Shown here: positions 8,186 through 16,317 of the stretch, one piece after another
Position numbering within the stretch: position 1 is the first letter of the stretch
Layout of the letters: the number at the start of each line of letters is the position of its first letter
Origin: Aureimonas sp. Leaf324
GTDB taxonomy: Bacteria; Pseudomonadota; Alphaproteobacteria; Rhizobiales; Rhizobiaceae
DNA: 64,000 nt
Direction of reading: 5' to 3'
Assembly: GCF_001423245.1 (NCBI RefSeq)
Contig: NZ_LMOH01000025.1
Span: forward strand, 207,580-271,579
Position numbers and translations under genes: made by a program
Notes under the pieces: model-generated
What the model saw: only the letters and a program-made list of their open reading frames with translations
The model's database searches: none
What the model was told of the DNA's origin: nothing

Positions 8186-9427
8186 TCAGCGCACGAGGAT
8201 CGCGCGGAAGTCGTTGACGTTGGTGAAGGTCGGACCCGTCACGACCAGCCGATCCAGCGCCGCGAACGGCGTGTAGGCGTCGTGGTCGGAGAGGTGCCGC
8301 GCGAGATCGATCCCGCGCCGTGCGGCGTCCGCCGCCAGCGAGGCGTCGAACCAGGCGCCGGCATTGTCCTCCGACCCGTCGATCCCGTCCGTGTCGCAGG
8401 CGATCGCGGACATGCCGGGTTGCCCGTCGAGGGCATGAGCCAGCGACAGGAGATACTCGCTGTTGCGCCCACCACGCCCGCCCTTCTTGTCGGCTCCCAC
8501 CGTCACCGTGGTCTCGCCGCCCGACAGGAAGAGGGTCGGCCGGCTGACATGCGCGGCGCGAACGCGGGCCGCATGCTCGGCCCCGACCGCGCTCGCCTCC
8601 CCCTCGATCGCATCACCCCAGATCACCGGCTCGAGCCCGAGGCCGCGCGCCGCCTCGGCCGCCGCCTCCAGCGCCATCATCGGCGTCGCCAGCATGTGGA
8701 AATCGCCGTAATCCTCGCGCAGCGCCGTGTCCGCATTGGCGAGGATCGCATCGCGGATGCGGTCGTCCACCGCGATCTTGTATCGGTCGAGGATCACGAA
8801 GGCCTCGTCGGGACCGCTCGCTGTCGCGACGGTCGGTCCCGAACCGATCGTGCCGGGATCATCGCCCGGGACGTCCGAGATCGCATAGGTCACGAGGCGC
8901 GCCGGGGAAACGGCCCGGGCGAGACGCCCGCCCTTGATCCGTGAAAGCGCCTTGCGGACGGTGTTCATCGCATCGATCGGGGCGCCGCTCAGAAGCAGCG
9001 CGCGGTTGATCGCCTGCTTGTCGGCGAGCGTCACGCCGGGCGCCGGCAGGGCGAGGAGCGACGACGCGCCACCCGAGATCAGGACCACCACGAGATCGTC
9101 GGCACCTGCGCCTTCGGCGAGGTCGAGGATGCGCCGTGCGGCCGCCTCACCGGCCGCGTCCGGCACGGGATGGGAGGCCTCGACGACCTCGATCCGACGG
9201 GTCGGGACCGCATGGCGGTAGCGGGTGACGACCAGCCCCTCGCAAGGGCCGTCCCAGACGTCCTCGAACGCGGCGGCCATGGACGCCGCAGCCTTGCCGG
9301 CGCCCAGCACCAGCGTGCGCCCGCGCGGGCGCTCCGGCAGGCGCCCCTCGAACCGTCCGGCCGGCATCGCATGGCGCAGCGCCGCCTCGAAGACCTCGCG
9401 CAGGATCGCGCCGTCACCCTCGGTCAT
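8186..9427 (-). CDS. gckA: Glycerate 2-kinase (GckA/TtuD, MOFRL family)
   Basis: A 413-residue enzyme of the DUF4147-MOFRL type that phosphorylates D-glycerate at O-2, feeding serine-cycle, tartrate or glyoxylate-derived glycerate into glycolysis. Older annotations call it hydroxypyruvate reductase. Visible motifs are VLGAGKAAASM near the N-terminus, VLISGGASSLL, NTVRKALSRIKGGRLA, SDVPGDDPGTIGSGPT and the MOFRL segment LFLSGGETTVTV / GGRNSEYLL. It overlaps the upstream tetR-type gene by 14 bases, which implies translational coupling and control by that regulator. Confidence 0.9.
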   Translation of the reverse strand: MTEGDGAILREVFEAALRHAMPAGRFEGRLPERPRGRTLVLGAGKAAASMAAAFEDVWDGPCEGLVVTRYRHAVPTRRIEVVEASHPVPDAAGEAAARRILDLAEGAGADDLVVVLISGGASSLLALPAPGVTLADKQAINRALLLSGAPIDAMNTVRKALSRIKGGRLARAVSPARLVTYAISDVPGDDPGTIGSGPTVATASGPDEAFVILDRYKIAVDDRIRDAILANADTALREDYGDFHMLATPMMALEAAAEAARGLGLEPVIWGDAIEGEASAVGAEHAARVRAAHVSRPTLFLSGGETTVTVGADKKGGRGGRNSEYLLSLAHALDGQPGMSAIACDTDGIDGSEDNAGAWFDASLAADAARRGIDLARHLSDHDAYTPFAALDRLVVTGPTFTNVNDFRAILVR

Positions 9428-10025
9428 GAATGCCCTCCCCCTTCCGCCCGCCGGCCCGCATGCCGTCGACGAAGACGTCCATCAGGCGGATCACGTTGTC
9501 CTCCCAGTCCGGCTGCTTGGCCATCAGGCAGAGGCCGATCAGCGTCTGGAGAAGGTCTTCCGCGCCGACGTCGTCCCGGATCTCGCCGGCCTCGACGCAG
9601 CGCTGGAGCAGCATGCCGACGGCGCGCGTCAGGTGCCGGAAGGAGAACGCGTAGATCTCCGAGCCGCTGTCGATGGCGAGCGCCAGCGTCGTCAGCATGC
9701 CACGCTTGGTGGCGACGAGGCGAACCTCCTCGCGCAGCCACAGGCGGAGCGCAGGCAGCGGCGGCTCGCTTAAAGCCAGCGTCTCGGCGAGTTGCGCGAG
9801 CTGCTCGACCTCGCGGCGGTAGACCGCCTCGAACAAGGCTTCGCGCGTCGGGAAATGGCGATAGAGCGTCCCGATGCCCAGCCCCGCGCGGCGCGCCACG
9901 GCCTCGAGGCTCGCGCTCCCGTCGGCGACGCGGAAGACCTCCGCCGCAGCCGTCAGCAGGCGATCGCGGTTTTTCGCCGCGTCCGCCCGGACCTTGCGCG
10001 TTGCCTTCGGAGCGTCAGTTTCCAT
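9414..10025 (-). CDS. TetR-family repressor
   Basis: A 203-residue regulator with an N-terminal TetR helix-turn-helix (about residues 20-66; GLGIGTLYRHFPTREALFE) and a helical C-terminal ligand domain with a TetR_C-like end. The ATG at 10025 was chosen. The frame is open to 10163, but that extension would overlap the promoter region. It heads a two-gene unit with glycerate kinase and is divergent from the molybdenum oxidoreductase operon, whose promoter contains a palindrome. Its likely targets are that operon and its own gene. Confidence 0.85.
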   Translation of the reverse strand: METDAPKATRKVRADAAKNRDRLLTAAAEVFRVADGSASLEAVARRAGLGIGTLYRHFPTREALFEAVYRREVEQLAQLAETLALSEPPLPALRLWLREEVRLVATKRGMLTTLALAIDSGSEIYAFSFRHLTRAVGMLLQRCVEAGEIRDDVGAEDLLQTLIGLCLMAKQPDWEDNVIRLMDVFVDGMRAGGRKGEGIHDRG

Positions 10026-10050
10026 TTCCGGAATTGGAATGCCTCCAGTC

Positions 10051-10078
10051 TTGTAAACGGAGGCTGCCTCCGTATAAT
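10051..10078 (+). promoter_or_regulatory. Promoter of the molybdenum oxidoreductase operon with operator between -35 and -10
   Basis: TTGTAA (10051-10056) and a perfect TATAAT (10073-10078) are separated by 16 bases. The spacer is almost entirely a perfect inverted repeat, ACGGAGGC-T-GCCTCCGT (10057-10073). On the opposite strand TTTACA (10057-10052) could be a -35 box for the TetR gene. A repressor bound here would block both directions. The identity of the binding protein is inferred from position only. Confidence 0.65.
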
Positions 10079-10197
10079 TGGCGTGCGGCGCATCGGCCTC
10101 TGAAACCGGCCGGCCCGCCTCAGCCTGATCGGCGCCGAGCCCTGCAGCCCCCGGTTCCGACACATCCGGTTCGACATATCACCGAAAGGGTGACGGC

Positions 10198-10695
10198 ATG
10201 AACCACTCGATTCAACTGACCATCAACGGGGAACGGCGCGAGGTGATCCTCGACGATCCGCGCGTCACCCTCCTCGACCTCCTGCGCGAGCGAGAGGGCC
10301 TGACCGGCACCAAGAAGGGCTGCGATCGCGGCCAGTGCGGCGCCTGCACCATCCTCGTCGACGGGCGGCGCGTCGTGTCCTGCCTGTCGCTCGCCCTCTC
10401 CCACGACGGCGCCGACATCGTCACCATCGAGGGCCTGGCAAAAGACGGCGAGCTGCATCCCGTCCAGGCCGCCTTCATCGCCCATGACGGCTTCCAGTGC
10501 GGCTACTGCACGCCCGGCCAGATCATGAGCGCAGTGGGCCTCATCGCCGAAGGCCAGACCGACGGCGACCCCGAGCGCATCCGCGAGGGGATGAGCGGAA
10601 ACCTCTGCCGTTGCGGCGCGTATGCCGGCATCACCGAGGCGGTGATCGAGGCAGAGGCCACGATCGCGGGCCCGCGTCAGGAGAAGGCGGCATGA
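10198..10695 (+). CDS. Molybdenum aldehyde/xanthine oxidoreductase, [2Fe-2S] subunit (PaoA/YagT-like)
   Basis: The small iron-sulphur subunit (165 residues) of a three-subunit xanthine-oxidase-family enzyme. It carries both cluster motifs: the plant-ferredoxin type (KKGCDRGQCGACTILVDG...VVSC) and the C-terminal type (CGYCTPGQ...CRCGAY). It passes electrons between the molybdenum and FAD subunits. E. coli PaoA carries a twin-arginine signal and works in the periplasm. Here the protein begins directly at the ferredoxin fold (MNHSIQLTINGERRE) with no signal, so a cytoplasmic enzyme is expected. It overlaps the FAD subunit gene by four bases. Confidence 0.93.
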   Translation: MNHSIQLTINGERREVILDDPRVTLLDLLREREGLTGTKKGCDRGQCGACTILVDGRRVVSCLSLALSHDGADIVTIEGLAKDGELHPVQAAFIAHDGFQCGYCTPGQIMSAVGLIAEGQTDGDPERIREGMSGNLCRCGAYAGITEAVIEAEATIAGPRQEKAA

Positions 10696-11750
10696 ACCGC
10701 TTCGACTACATTCGCCCCGAGACCGTCGCCGAAGCGGTGGCGGCCGCCGCCCGGCCGGGCTCGGCGTGCCTTGCCGGCGGCACCAACCTCCTCGACCTGA
10801 TGAAGGGCGGCGTCACGCTTCCCGAACGGATCGTCGATCTCACGTGCCTGCCGGGCCTGTCGGCGGTCGAGACCCTGGGCGACGGCAGCGTGCGGATCGG
10901 CGCCCTCGTGCGCAACGCCGATCTCGCGCACGACCGCGCCTTCGCCGCGCGCTTCCCGGCCGTCGCCGAGGCGCTGCTGTCGGGCGCCTCGGGACAGTTG
11001 CGCAATGCGGCGACCGCCGGCGGCAACATCCTGCAACGCACGCGCTGCCCCTATTTCGCCGACACCGCGAGCGCCTGCAACAAGCGCGAGCCCGGCTCCG
11101 GCTGCGATGCGCGGGGCGGCGAGAACCGCTCGCACGCCATCCTCGGATGGAGCGACAGCTGCATCGCCACCCACCCGTCGGACTTCTGCGTACCGCTGGC
11201 AGCGCTCGGTGCCGTGGTCGAGCTCGAAGGGCCGGAGGGCCGGCGCGAGGTGCCGCTCGTCGACTTCCACCGCCTGCCCGGCGACACGCCCGAGATCGAG
11301 ACCGAGCGGCGCGCGGGCGAGATCGTCACGGCGCTGCGTCTGCCGGCGGACGCCGCCGGCTTTGCCGCGCACGCCCGCTATCTGAAGCTGCGCGAGCGCA
11401 CCTCCTACGCCTTTGCCGTGGTCTCCACCGCCGCCATGCTGCGGATCGAGAACGGGCGGATCGCGGAGGCGCGGATCGCGCTCGGCGGCGTCGCCCTGAA
11501 GCCGTGGCGCGCGGTCGAGGCGGAAACGCGTCTCCACGGCACCGAGCCCGGCATTGCGGCCTTCGAGCAAGCCGCCGAAGCGGCGCTCGCGGGCGCCCGC
11601 CCCTCCGGCGACAACGCGCACAAGATCGAACTCGCCCGCCGCCTCGTGGCGCGGGCCCTGCAGCTGGCGGCTGCCGGCACGCCCGAGCGCGTGCCCGCCC
11701 TGCCCGGCTCTCCCTTCGCCCCGGTTCCGGAAGGAATGCTCCATGTCTGA
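10692..11750 (+). CDS. Molybdenum oxidoreductase, FAD (and probable [4Fe-4S]) subunit (PaoB/YagS-like)
   Basis: A 352-residue FAD-binding subunit of the xanthine oxidase family; FAD motifs are LAGGTNLLDLM and the NAATAGGNILQ segment. Between residues 119 and 157 four cysteines (119, 129, 138, 157) occur in an insertion like the one that binds an extra [4Fe-4S] cluster in PaoB and 4-hydroxybenzoyl-CoA reductase. This subunit would hand electrons to the final acceptor. Its start overlaps the previous stop and its end overlaps the start of the large subunit, so the three are translated as one operon. Confidence 0.92.
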   Translation: MNRFDYIRPETVAEAVAAAARPGSACLAGGTNLLDLMKGGVTLPERIVDLTCLPGLSAVETLGDGSVRIGALVRNADLAHDRAFAARFPAVAEALLSGASGQLRNAATAGGNILQRTRCPYFADTASACNKREPGSGCDARGGENRSHAILGWSDSCIATHPSDFCVPLAALGAVVELEGPEGRREVPLVDFHRLPGDTPEIETERRAGEIVTALRLPADAAGFAAHARYLKLRERTSYAFAVVSTAAMLRIENGRIAEARIALGGVALKPWRAVEAETRLHGTEPGIAAFEQAAEAALAGARPSGDNAHKIELARRLVARALQLAAAGTPERVPALPGSPFAPVPEGMLHV

Positions 11751-13998
11751 GATCGGCCTCACCAACGATCCGGCGCGCATGCGCCATGGCTCCAACATCG
11801 GCCAGCCGATGACGCGCCGCGAGGGCGTCCTGAAGGTGACGGGCGCCGCGACGTTTGCCGCCGACAACCATCCGCCCGGCATGCTCTACGCCGTGCCGGC
11901 CACCGCCACGGTGGCGCGCGGGCGGCTCGTCTTCCTGGACGAGGCGGCGGCGCGCGCCCATCCCGGCGTCGTCGACGTGATGACCACCGCCAACCGGCCA
12001 AAGCTGGCGATGGACCCGGACGCCAAGACCAACCCGTTCATGTTCCGGCTCGACCTCCTGCAGAACGATCACGTGCGCTATGCCGGCCAGCCGATCGCGG
12101 TGGTGATCGCCGAGACGCTGGAAGCCGCGTCGGAAGGCGCGCGGCTCCTGAAGCCGCGCTTCGAGGCCGAGCCGGCGCGCGTGACCCTCGACGACGCCGA
12201 GAGCTTCGTGCCCGAGGTCGTCGGCGCCGGAAACCCGGCCGAGGCGGCGATCGGCGACGTCGAGGCCGGGATCGGCGAGGCCGCGCTCGTGGTGGACACG
12301 ACCTACGAGACGCCCGCCCAGTACCACAATGCGATGGAGCCGCATGGGGTCGTCGCGCGCTGGGAGGGCGACAAGCTCATCCTCGACATGCCGACGCAGG
12401 CGCTCGCCATGGCCCAGCAACGTCTTGCCGGCCTCTTCGGCATCGCGCCGACCGACATCCATATCCGCAGCCCGTATCTCGGCGGCGGTTTCGGCTCCAA
12501 GGGCTTTCCGGCCGGTCCCCAGGTACTCGGCATCATGGCGGCGCGCATGACCGGGCGACCGGTCAAGCTGGTTCTCCGCCGCGACCAGATGTACGGCCCC
12601 GTCGGCCATCGCGGACCGACCCGCCAGCACATCCGCGTCGGCCTCCAGTCCGACGGCGCACTGACGGCGATCGAGAACCGCACCCGCACGGCGTCCTCGA
12701 CCTTCGACGACTTCTTCGAGCCGGCGGCCGACGTCGCCCATACGCTCTACGCCGCCCCAGCGATCCGCACCGCGCACGAGGGCGTGCGCCTCGACACCGG
12801 CACGCCGCTCTTCATGCGTGCGCCGGGCGAAGCGTCGGGCTCGATCGCGCTCGAATGCGCCATCGACGAGGCCGCGGAGGCTGCGGGGATGGATCCGCTG
12901 GCCTTCCGGCTGAAGAACTACGCCGAGCGCGAGCCCATTTCCGGCAAGCCCTTCTCCTCGAAGGCGCTGCGCACCTGCTACGAGGAGGGCGCCCGCCGCT
13001 TCGGCTGGGCAGGGCGGCCGTCGGAGCCCCGTTCGATGCGCGACAAGGCGGGACGGCTTCTCGGCTGGGGCATGGGCACGGCGACCTTCCCGGCGCTGAT
13101 GTTCCAGGCCAAGGCTCGCGCCACCCTGCGCGCCGACGGCTCGGGGCTTCTCGAAACGGGCGCCCACGACATGGGCCAGGGTGCCTGGACGGCGCTGGCA
13201 CAGATCGCGGCCGACGCCGTCGGGCTGCCGATCGAGCGCGTCGAGTTCCGCGCCGGCACGTCGGACCTGCCGGACGCCGGCATCGCGGGTGGTTCGGGCC
13301 ACACGGCGACCGCCGGCATGGCGCTCCATTCGGCCGGTCAGGCGGTGATCGCCAAGCTTGCCGAGATCGCCACCGCCGACGAGGCCTCGCCGCTGTTCGG
13401 GGCGGGCAATATCGGCACGCTCGCGCGTGACGGTCGCCTCGTGCGCCGGGACGACGAGAGCCGGGGCGAAGAGTTCGCCGTGATCCTCAGCCGGGCCGGT
13501 CTGGAGACGATCGAGGCCGACGGCCAGGCGGCCGCCGACCCCGCCGCCCAGGAGACCTACGCCATGCACGCTCACGGCGCGGTGTTCGCCGAGGTCAGCG
13601 TCGATCCCGACCTCGGCCAGATCCGGGTAACGCGCCTTGTCGGCGCGTTCGCCGCCGGCCGCGTGATCAACCCGCGCATGGTGCAGAGCCAGCTTTATGG
13701 CGGCATGATCTGGGGCCTGTCCTTCGCCCTGCACGAGCACGCGGTGATGGATCGCCGGACGGGCCGTGTCATGAATGCAGACCTTGCCGAGTATCGCATT
13801 CCGGTGAATGCCGACGTGCCGCCGATGGAGGCGATCCTCGTCCACGAGGACGACCCGCACGTGAACGCGCTCGGCATCAAGGGTGTCGGCGAGATCGGCA
13901 TCACCGGCACCGGGGGCGCCATCGCCAACGCGGTGCGCCACGCCACCGGTCGCCGCATCCGCCGCTTCCCGATCGGCCTCGCCGATCTCGTCGGCTAG
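11743..13998 (+). CDS. Molybdenum oxidoreductase, molybdopterin catalytic subunit (PaoC/YagR-like)
   Basis: The 751-residue catalytic subunit, starting at the ATG at 11743 inside the end of the FAD subunit gene. It has the N-terminal aldehyde-oxidase a/b hammerhead domain and two molybdopterin domains. The cofactor loop LGGGFGSKGF and the terminal KGVGEIGITG, which supplies the catalytic Glu, are present. The substrate is probably an aldehyde or N-heterocycle. No XdhC/PaoD-type maturation protein is adjacent, so insertion of the cofactor must depend on a gene elsewhere. Confidence 0.93.
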   Translation: MSEIGLTNDPARMRHGSNIGQPMTRREGVLKVTGAATFAADNHPPGMLYAVPATATVARGRLVFLDEAAARAHPGVVDVMTTANRPKLAMDPDAKTNPFMFRLDLLQNDHVRYAGQPIAVVIAETLEAASEGARLLKPRFEAEPARVTLDDAESFVPEVVGAGNPAEAAIGDVEAGIGEAALVVDTTYETPAQYHNAMEPHGVVARWEGDKLILDMPTQALAMAQQRLAGLFGIAPTDIHIRSPYLGGGFGSKGFPAGPQVLGIMAARMTGRPVKLVLRRDQMYGPVGHRGPTRQHIRVGLQSDGALTAIENRTRTASSTFDDFFEPAADVAHTLYAAPAIRTAHEGVRLDTGTPLFMRAPGEASGSIALECAIDEAAEAAGMDPLAFRLKNYAEREPISGKPFSSKALRTCYEEGARRFGWAGRPSEPRSMRDKAGRLLGWGMGTATFPALMFQAKARATLRADGSGLLETGAHDMGQGAWTALAQIAADAVGLPIERVEFRAGTSDLPDAGIAGGSGHTATAGMALHSAGQAVIAKLAEIATADEASPLFGAGNIGTLARDGRLVRRDDESRGEEFAVILSRAGLETIEADGQAAADPAAQETYAMHAHGAVFAEVSVDPDLGQIRVTRLVGAFAAGRVINPRMVQSQLYGGMIWGLSFALHEHAVMDRRTGRVMNADLAEYRIPVNADVPPMEAILVHEDDPHVNALGIKGVGEIGITGTGGAIANAVRHATGRRIRRFPIGLADLVG

Positions 13999-14021
13999 CC
14001 GTCCAGCGGCCAAGGAACGGC

Positions 14022-14071
14022 CGCCCCCGCCTTGCCGTTGGCATCCTGGATGCAACGGGATGGCGGGGGCG
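14022..14071 (+). promoter_or_regulatory. Leader hairpin covering the ribosome binding site of the mgtC-like gene
   Basis: A perfect 10-base stem, CGCCCCCGCC (14022-14031) with GGCGGGGGCG (14062-14071), encloses a second stem: CCGTTG (14035-14040) with CAACGG (14053-14058), extended by GCAT/ATGC. The right arm is the only purine-rich stretch before the ATG at 14076, so the structure would hide the ribosome binding site. No U-run follows, so it is not a standard terminator of the preceding operon. Confidence 0.6.
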
Positions 14072-14075
14072 ACCC

Positions 14076-14561
14076 ATGACGGACTGGAACATCGTCTGGC
14101 GGCTCGGGCTGGCGTCGCTCTCGGGGCTGGCGCTCGGTCTCGACCGCGAGTTGCGCGGCATCTCGGCCGGCGTGCGCACCCATGCCCTTGTCGCCCTCAG
14201 TTCCGCCCTCATCACCATCTCGGCGCTCGAGCTCCAGGCCAGCCTTTCGGCCCGGGGCGAAAGCGGGCTCGACCCTTTGCGGGTGATCCAGGGATTGGCG
14301 CAGGCCGTCGGCTTCGTCGCGGCCGGCGCGATCTTCGTCTCGCGCGGCAGCGTGCACAATCTTACCTCGGCCGCCAACATCTGGCTCGCCGCGGCACTCG
14401 GCATCGCATCGGGCGCCGGCCAGTTCCGGCTCGTCGCCATCGGGCTGGCGTTCGGGACCGTGATCCTGACCGTCGTGCGCATGTCTGAACGCTTTCTCCC
14501 CCGCCGTGACAGACGAAAAGGAGGTGCAGGGGACGAAACGCGAGGCCCGGACCGGGGCTGA
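14076..14561 (+). CDS. MgtC/SapB-family inner-membrane protein
   Basis: A 161-residue membrane protein with four or five hydrophobic segments and the MgtC-defining pattern near the N-terminus (GLDRELRGISAGVRTHALVAL) and in the middle (GFVAAGAIFVSRG). Enteric MgtC restrains F1F0 ATP synthase and supports growth at low Mg2+ and in host cells. Its C-terminal ACT-like domain is lacking here, as in many SapB-type proteins. A stable hairpin sits over the translation start. The gene converges with the hydrolase gene, three bases from its stop codon. Confidence 0.88.
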   Translation: MTDWNIVWRLGLASLSGLALGLDRELRGISAGVRTHALVALSSALITISALELQASLSARGESGLDPLRVIQGLAQAVGFVAAGAIFVSRGSVHNLTSAANIWLAAALGIASGAGQFRLVAIGLAFGTVILTVVRMSERFLPRRDRRKGGAGDETRGPDRG

Positions 14562-14564
14562 CCG

Positions 14565-15635
14565 TCAAGCCATCGGCACGTCCCAGACCTCGCCCGGCAG
14601 CATGGGGCGAAAGCGCTCGCGCGCGATGTCGCGGTTGCGCAGCGTCTCGGCGAGAAGCCGGCCGGGCTCGTCGATCGGCTCGTCGGTCAGCTGGAAGGTC
14701 GACCAGTGGTGGCCGGCCGCATACTGCGCCTTCGCCAACACCATGCCCGCCACGGCGTCTTCCGGCCCCTGGTGCTGGCCGGCCATAAACCAGCGGGGCT
14801 CGTAGGCGCCGATCGGCAGGATGGCGAGGCGAAAATCGCCGTGCTTGGCAGCGGCCGCGCGGTAGTTGATGCCCTCGTGGAAGCCAGTGTCGCCGATATG
14901 GTAGATCCGGCCGGCCGCCGTCTCGACGACGAACGCTGCCCACAGCGCCATGCGCCGGTCGCGAAGGCCCCGCGCCGACCAGTGATGCGCGGGCTCGACA
15001 TGGATCACCGCACCTGGCGTCTCGATCCGGTCGCCCCAGTCCCCGACCTGAAGCCGCATGCCCGGCACCGCGTCGAGCACGATCCGATCGTTGCCGAGCG
15101 GCGTGACCACCAGCGGATCGTGCTCGGCCTTCAGCCGCGCCAGCGTGTCGACGTCGAGATGGTCATAGTGGTTGTGGCTGAGAAGGATGAGGTCGATCTT
15201 CGGCAGGCGCTCGAAGGCGATCCCCGGCTCGACCACGCGCCTTGGGCCGAGGAAGGAAACCGGTGAGACGCGCTCCGACCAGACCGGGTCCGTCAGGATG
15301 TTGAGACCGGCGACCTGCAAGAGAAGCGTCGCATGCCCGACCATGGTCAGCCTGAGGTCCTCGACCCGGGCGTCGGGCACGGCCGCCGGGAACGGGCTTT
15401 CGACCCGCTCCGGCCAAGCGGCGCGCTCGCTGCCCCCGCCGAAGCGCCAGCGCAGGACGTCGGTGAAGGGGCGCGGCTCGATGCCGCCCGGATTGAAGAA
15501 GCGCGTCCCGTCGAAATGGTCGCTCGGTGGGCCGTCGTAATAGCGGTTGCCGGCCATCGCGGTCCTCGTGCCTGCGACCGTGGCGGTCGCCGCGGCGCCG
15601 AGCCCCAGGAGCTGAAAGATCTGTCTTCGGTTCAT
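14565..15635 (-). CDS. Tat-exported metallo-beta-lactamase-fold hydrolase (NAPE-PLD/RomA-like)
   Basis: A 356-residue MBL-fold protein. The ATG at 15635 was chosen because it begins with a twin-arginine-like signal (MNRRQIFQLLGLGAAATATV), while the longer GTG-initiated frame hides it. The zinc motif SHNHYDHLD and downstream EPAHHW, IGDTGFH and GHHWSTF segments match the N-acyl-phosphatidylethanolamine phospholipase D/UlaG-like branch, which cleaves phosphodiester or lactone bonds. The location is probably periplasmic. The physiological substrate is unknown. Confidence 0.85.
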   Translation of the reverse strand: MNRRQIFQLLGLGAAATATVAGTRTAMAGNRYYDGPPSDHFDGTRFFNPGGIEPRPFTDVLRWRFGGGSERAAWPERVESPFPAAVPDARVEDLRLTMVGHATLLLQVAGLNILTDPVWSERVSPVSFLGPRRVVEPGIAFERLPKIDLILLSHNHYDHLDVDTLARLKAEHDPLVVTPLGNDRIVLDAVPGMRLQVGDWGDRIETPGAVIHVEPAHHWSARGLRDRRMALWAAFVVETAAGRIYHIGDTGFHEGINYRAAAAKHGDFRLAILPIGAYEPRWFMAGQHQGPEDAVAGMVLAKAQYAAGHHWSTFQLTDEPIDEPGRLLAETLRNRDIARERFRPMLPGEVWDVPMA

Positions 15636-15936
15636 CGGGGGCAAGATGAGGCGCGCCCGGCCATCGAACAAGGTCGCCGGAGCCACCGACCGGCACGATC
15701 ACGCGAACGCGTCGAGCCGAACGAACGCCGGCGCGTCGTGATGCCTTTAAGGCGGCGAGAGTTCAGTGGGGCGGATGCGGACCCCGCAGCATCGGAATGG
15801 GCCGGCGGCGAGCTTGCGGACGATCGACGATCATCCCTGCGGCTCGGTGGTCGCCGGCAGCATCAGCCGGTTCCCGATCCCCTGGGTCGATCGTCAGATG
15901 CCGGACGCCACCCTGAGGATGCGCCTTGCCCCTCGC
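15636..15936. other. Gene-free stretch between hydrolase and response regulator
   Basis: About 300 bases downstream of the sensory operon and upstream of the MBL-fold gene. I see no gene with family resemblance, no clear hairpin with a T-run and no strong promoter. Open frames crossing it are composition artefacts. Confidence 0.5.
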
Positions 15937-16317
15937 CTATTCGCCGCTCGTGACGGCGGCGCGCCCCACCGCCATCGCATCCTCGATCGCGGCCTGCAGC
16001 GACGAGGGCGAGGAGGGCTTCGAGCAGATCCGGGCCGAGGGATAGCGCTGGCGAAGCTGCTGGTCGTCGGCGTGGCCGGAATGGAAGATGATGGGAACCG
16101 CGGCGGCATGCAGCGCGTCTGCCACCGGAAACACGTCGCCGTCCTTCAGGCGGACGTCGAGGATCGCGCAGTCGGGGGTCTTAGCCGAGAGCCCGTCCCC
16201 GGCCTCACGCACGGTCGGATAGGGACCGTCCATCTCGTAGCCCATTCCGGTCAGCACATCCTCGATATCCAGCGCCACGAAGAACTCGTCTTCCACCACC
16301 ATCACGACGCTAGACAC
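15937..16317 (-). CDS. Single-domain response regulator
   Basis: A 126-residue receiver domain without an output domain. Key residues are present: acidic pocket Glu9/Asp10, phosphoacceptor Asp54 (AILDVRL), Ser80 (IIFHS) and Lys100 (ICSKP). The GTG at 16317 was preferred because it overlaps the kinase stop by 8 bases, and receivers coupled to HWE kinases typically start with a short Ser/Val-rich lead-in before VVEDE. It is the expected phosphate acceptor of the adjacent HWE kinase and could pass the signal on by protein contacts. Confidence 0.88.
   Translation of the reverse strand: MSSVVMVVEDEFFVALDIEDVLTGMGYEMDGPYPTVREAGDGLSAKTPDCAILDVRLKDGDVFPVADALHAAAVPIIFHSGHADDQQLRQRYPSARICSKPSSPSSLQAAIEDAMAVGRAAVTSGE

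Noticed and set aside
14022..14071. Reading the leader hairpin as an intrinsic terminator of the molybdenum oxidoreductase operon
   Set aside because: No T-run follows the stem and the arm is immediately next to the mgtC start codon; sequestration of the ribosome binding site explains the position better.
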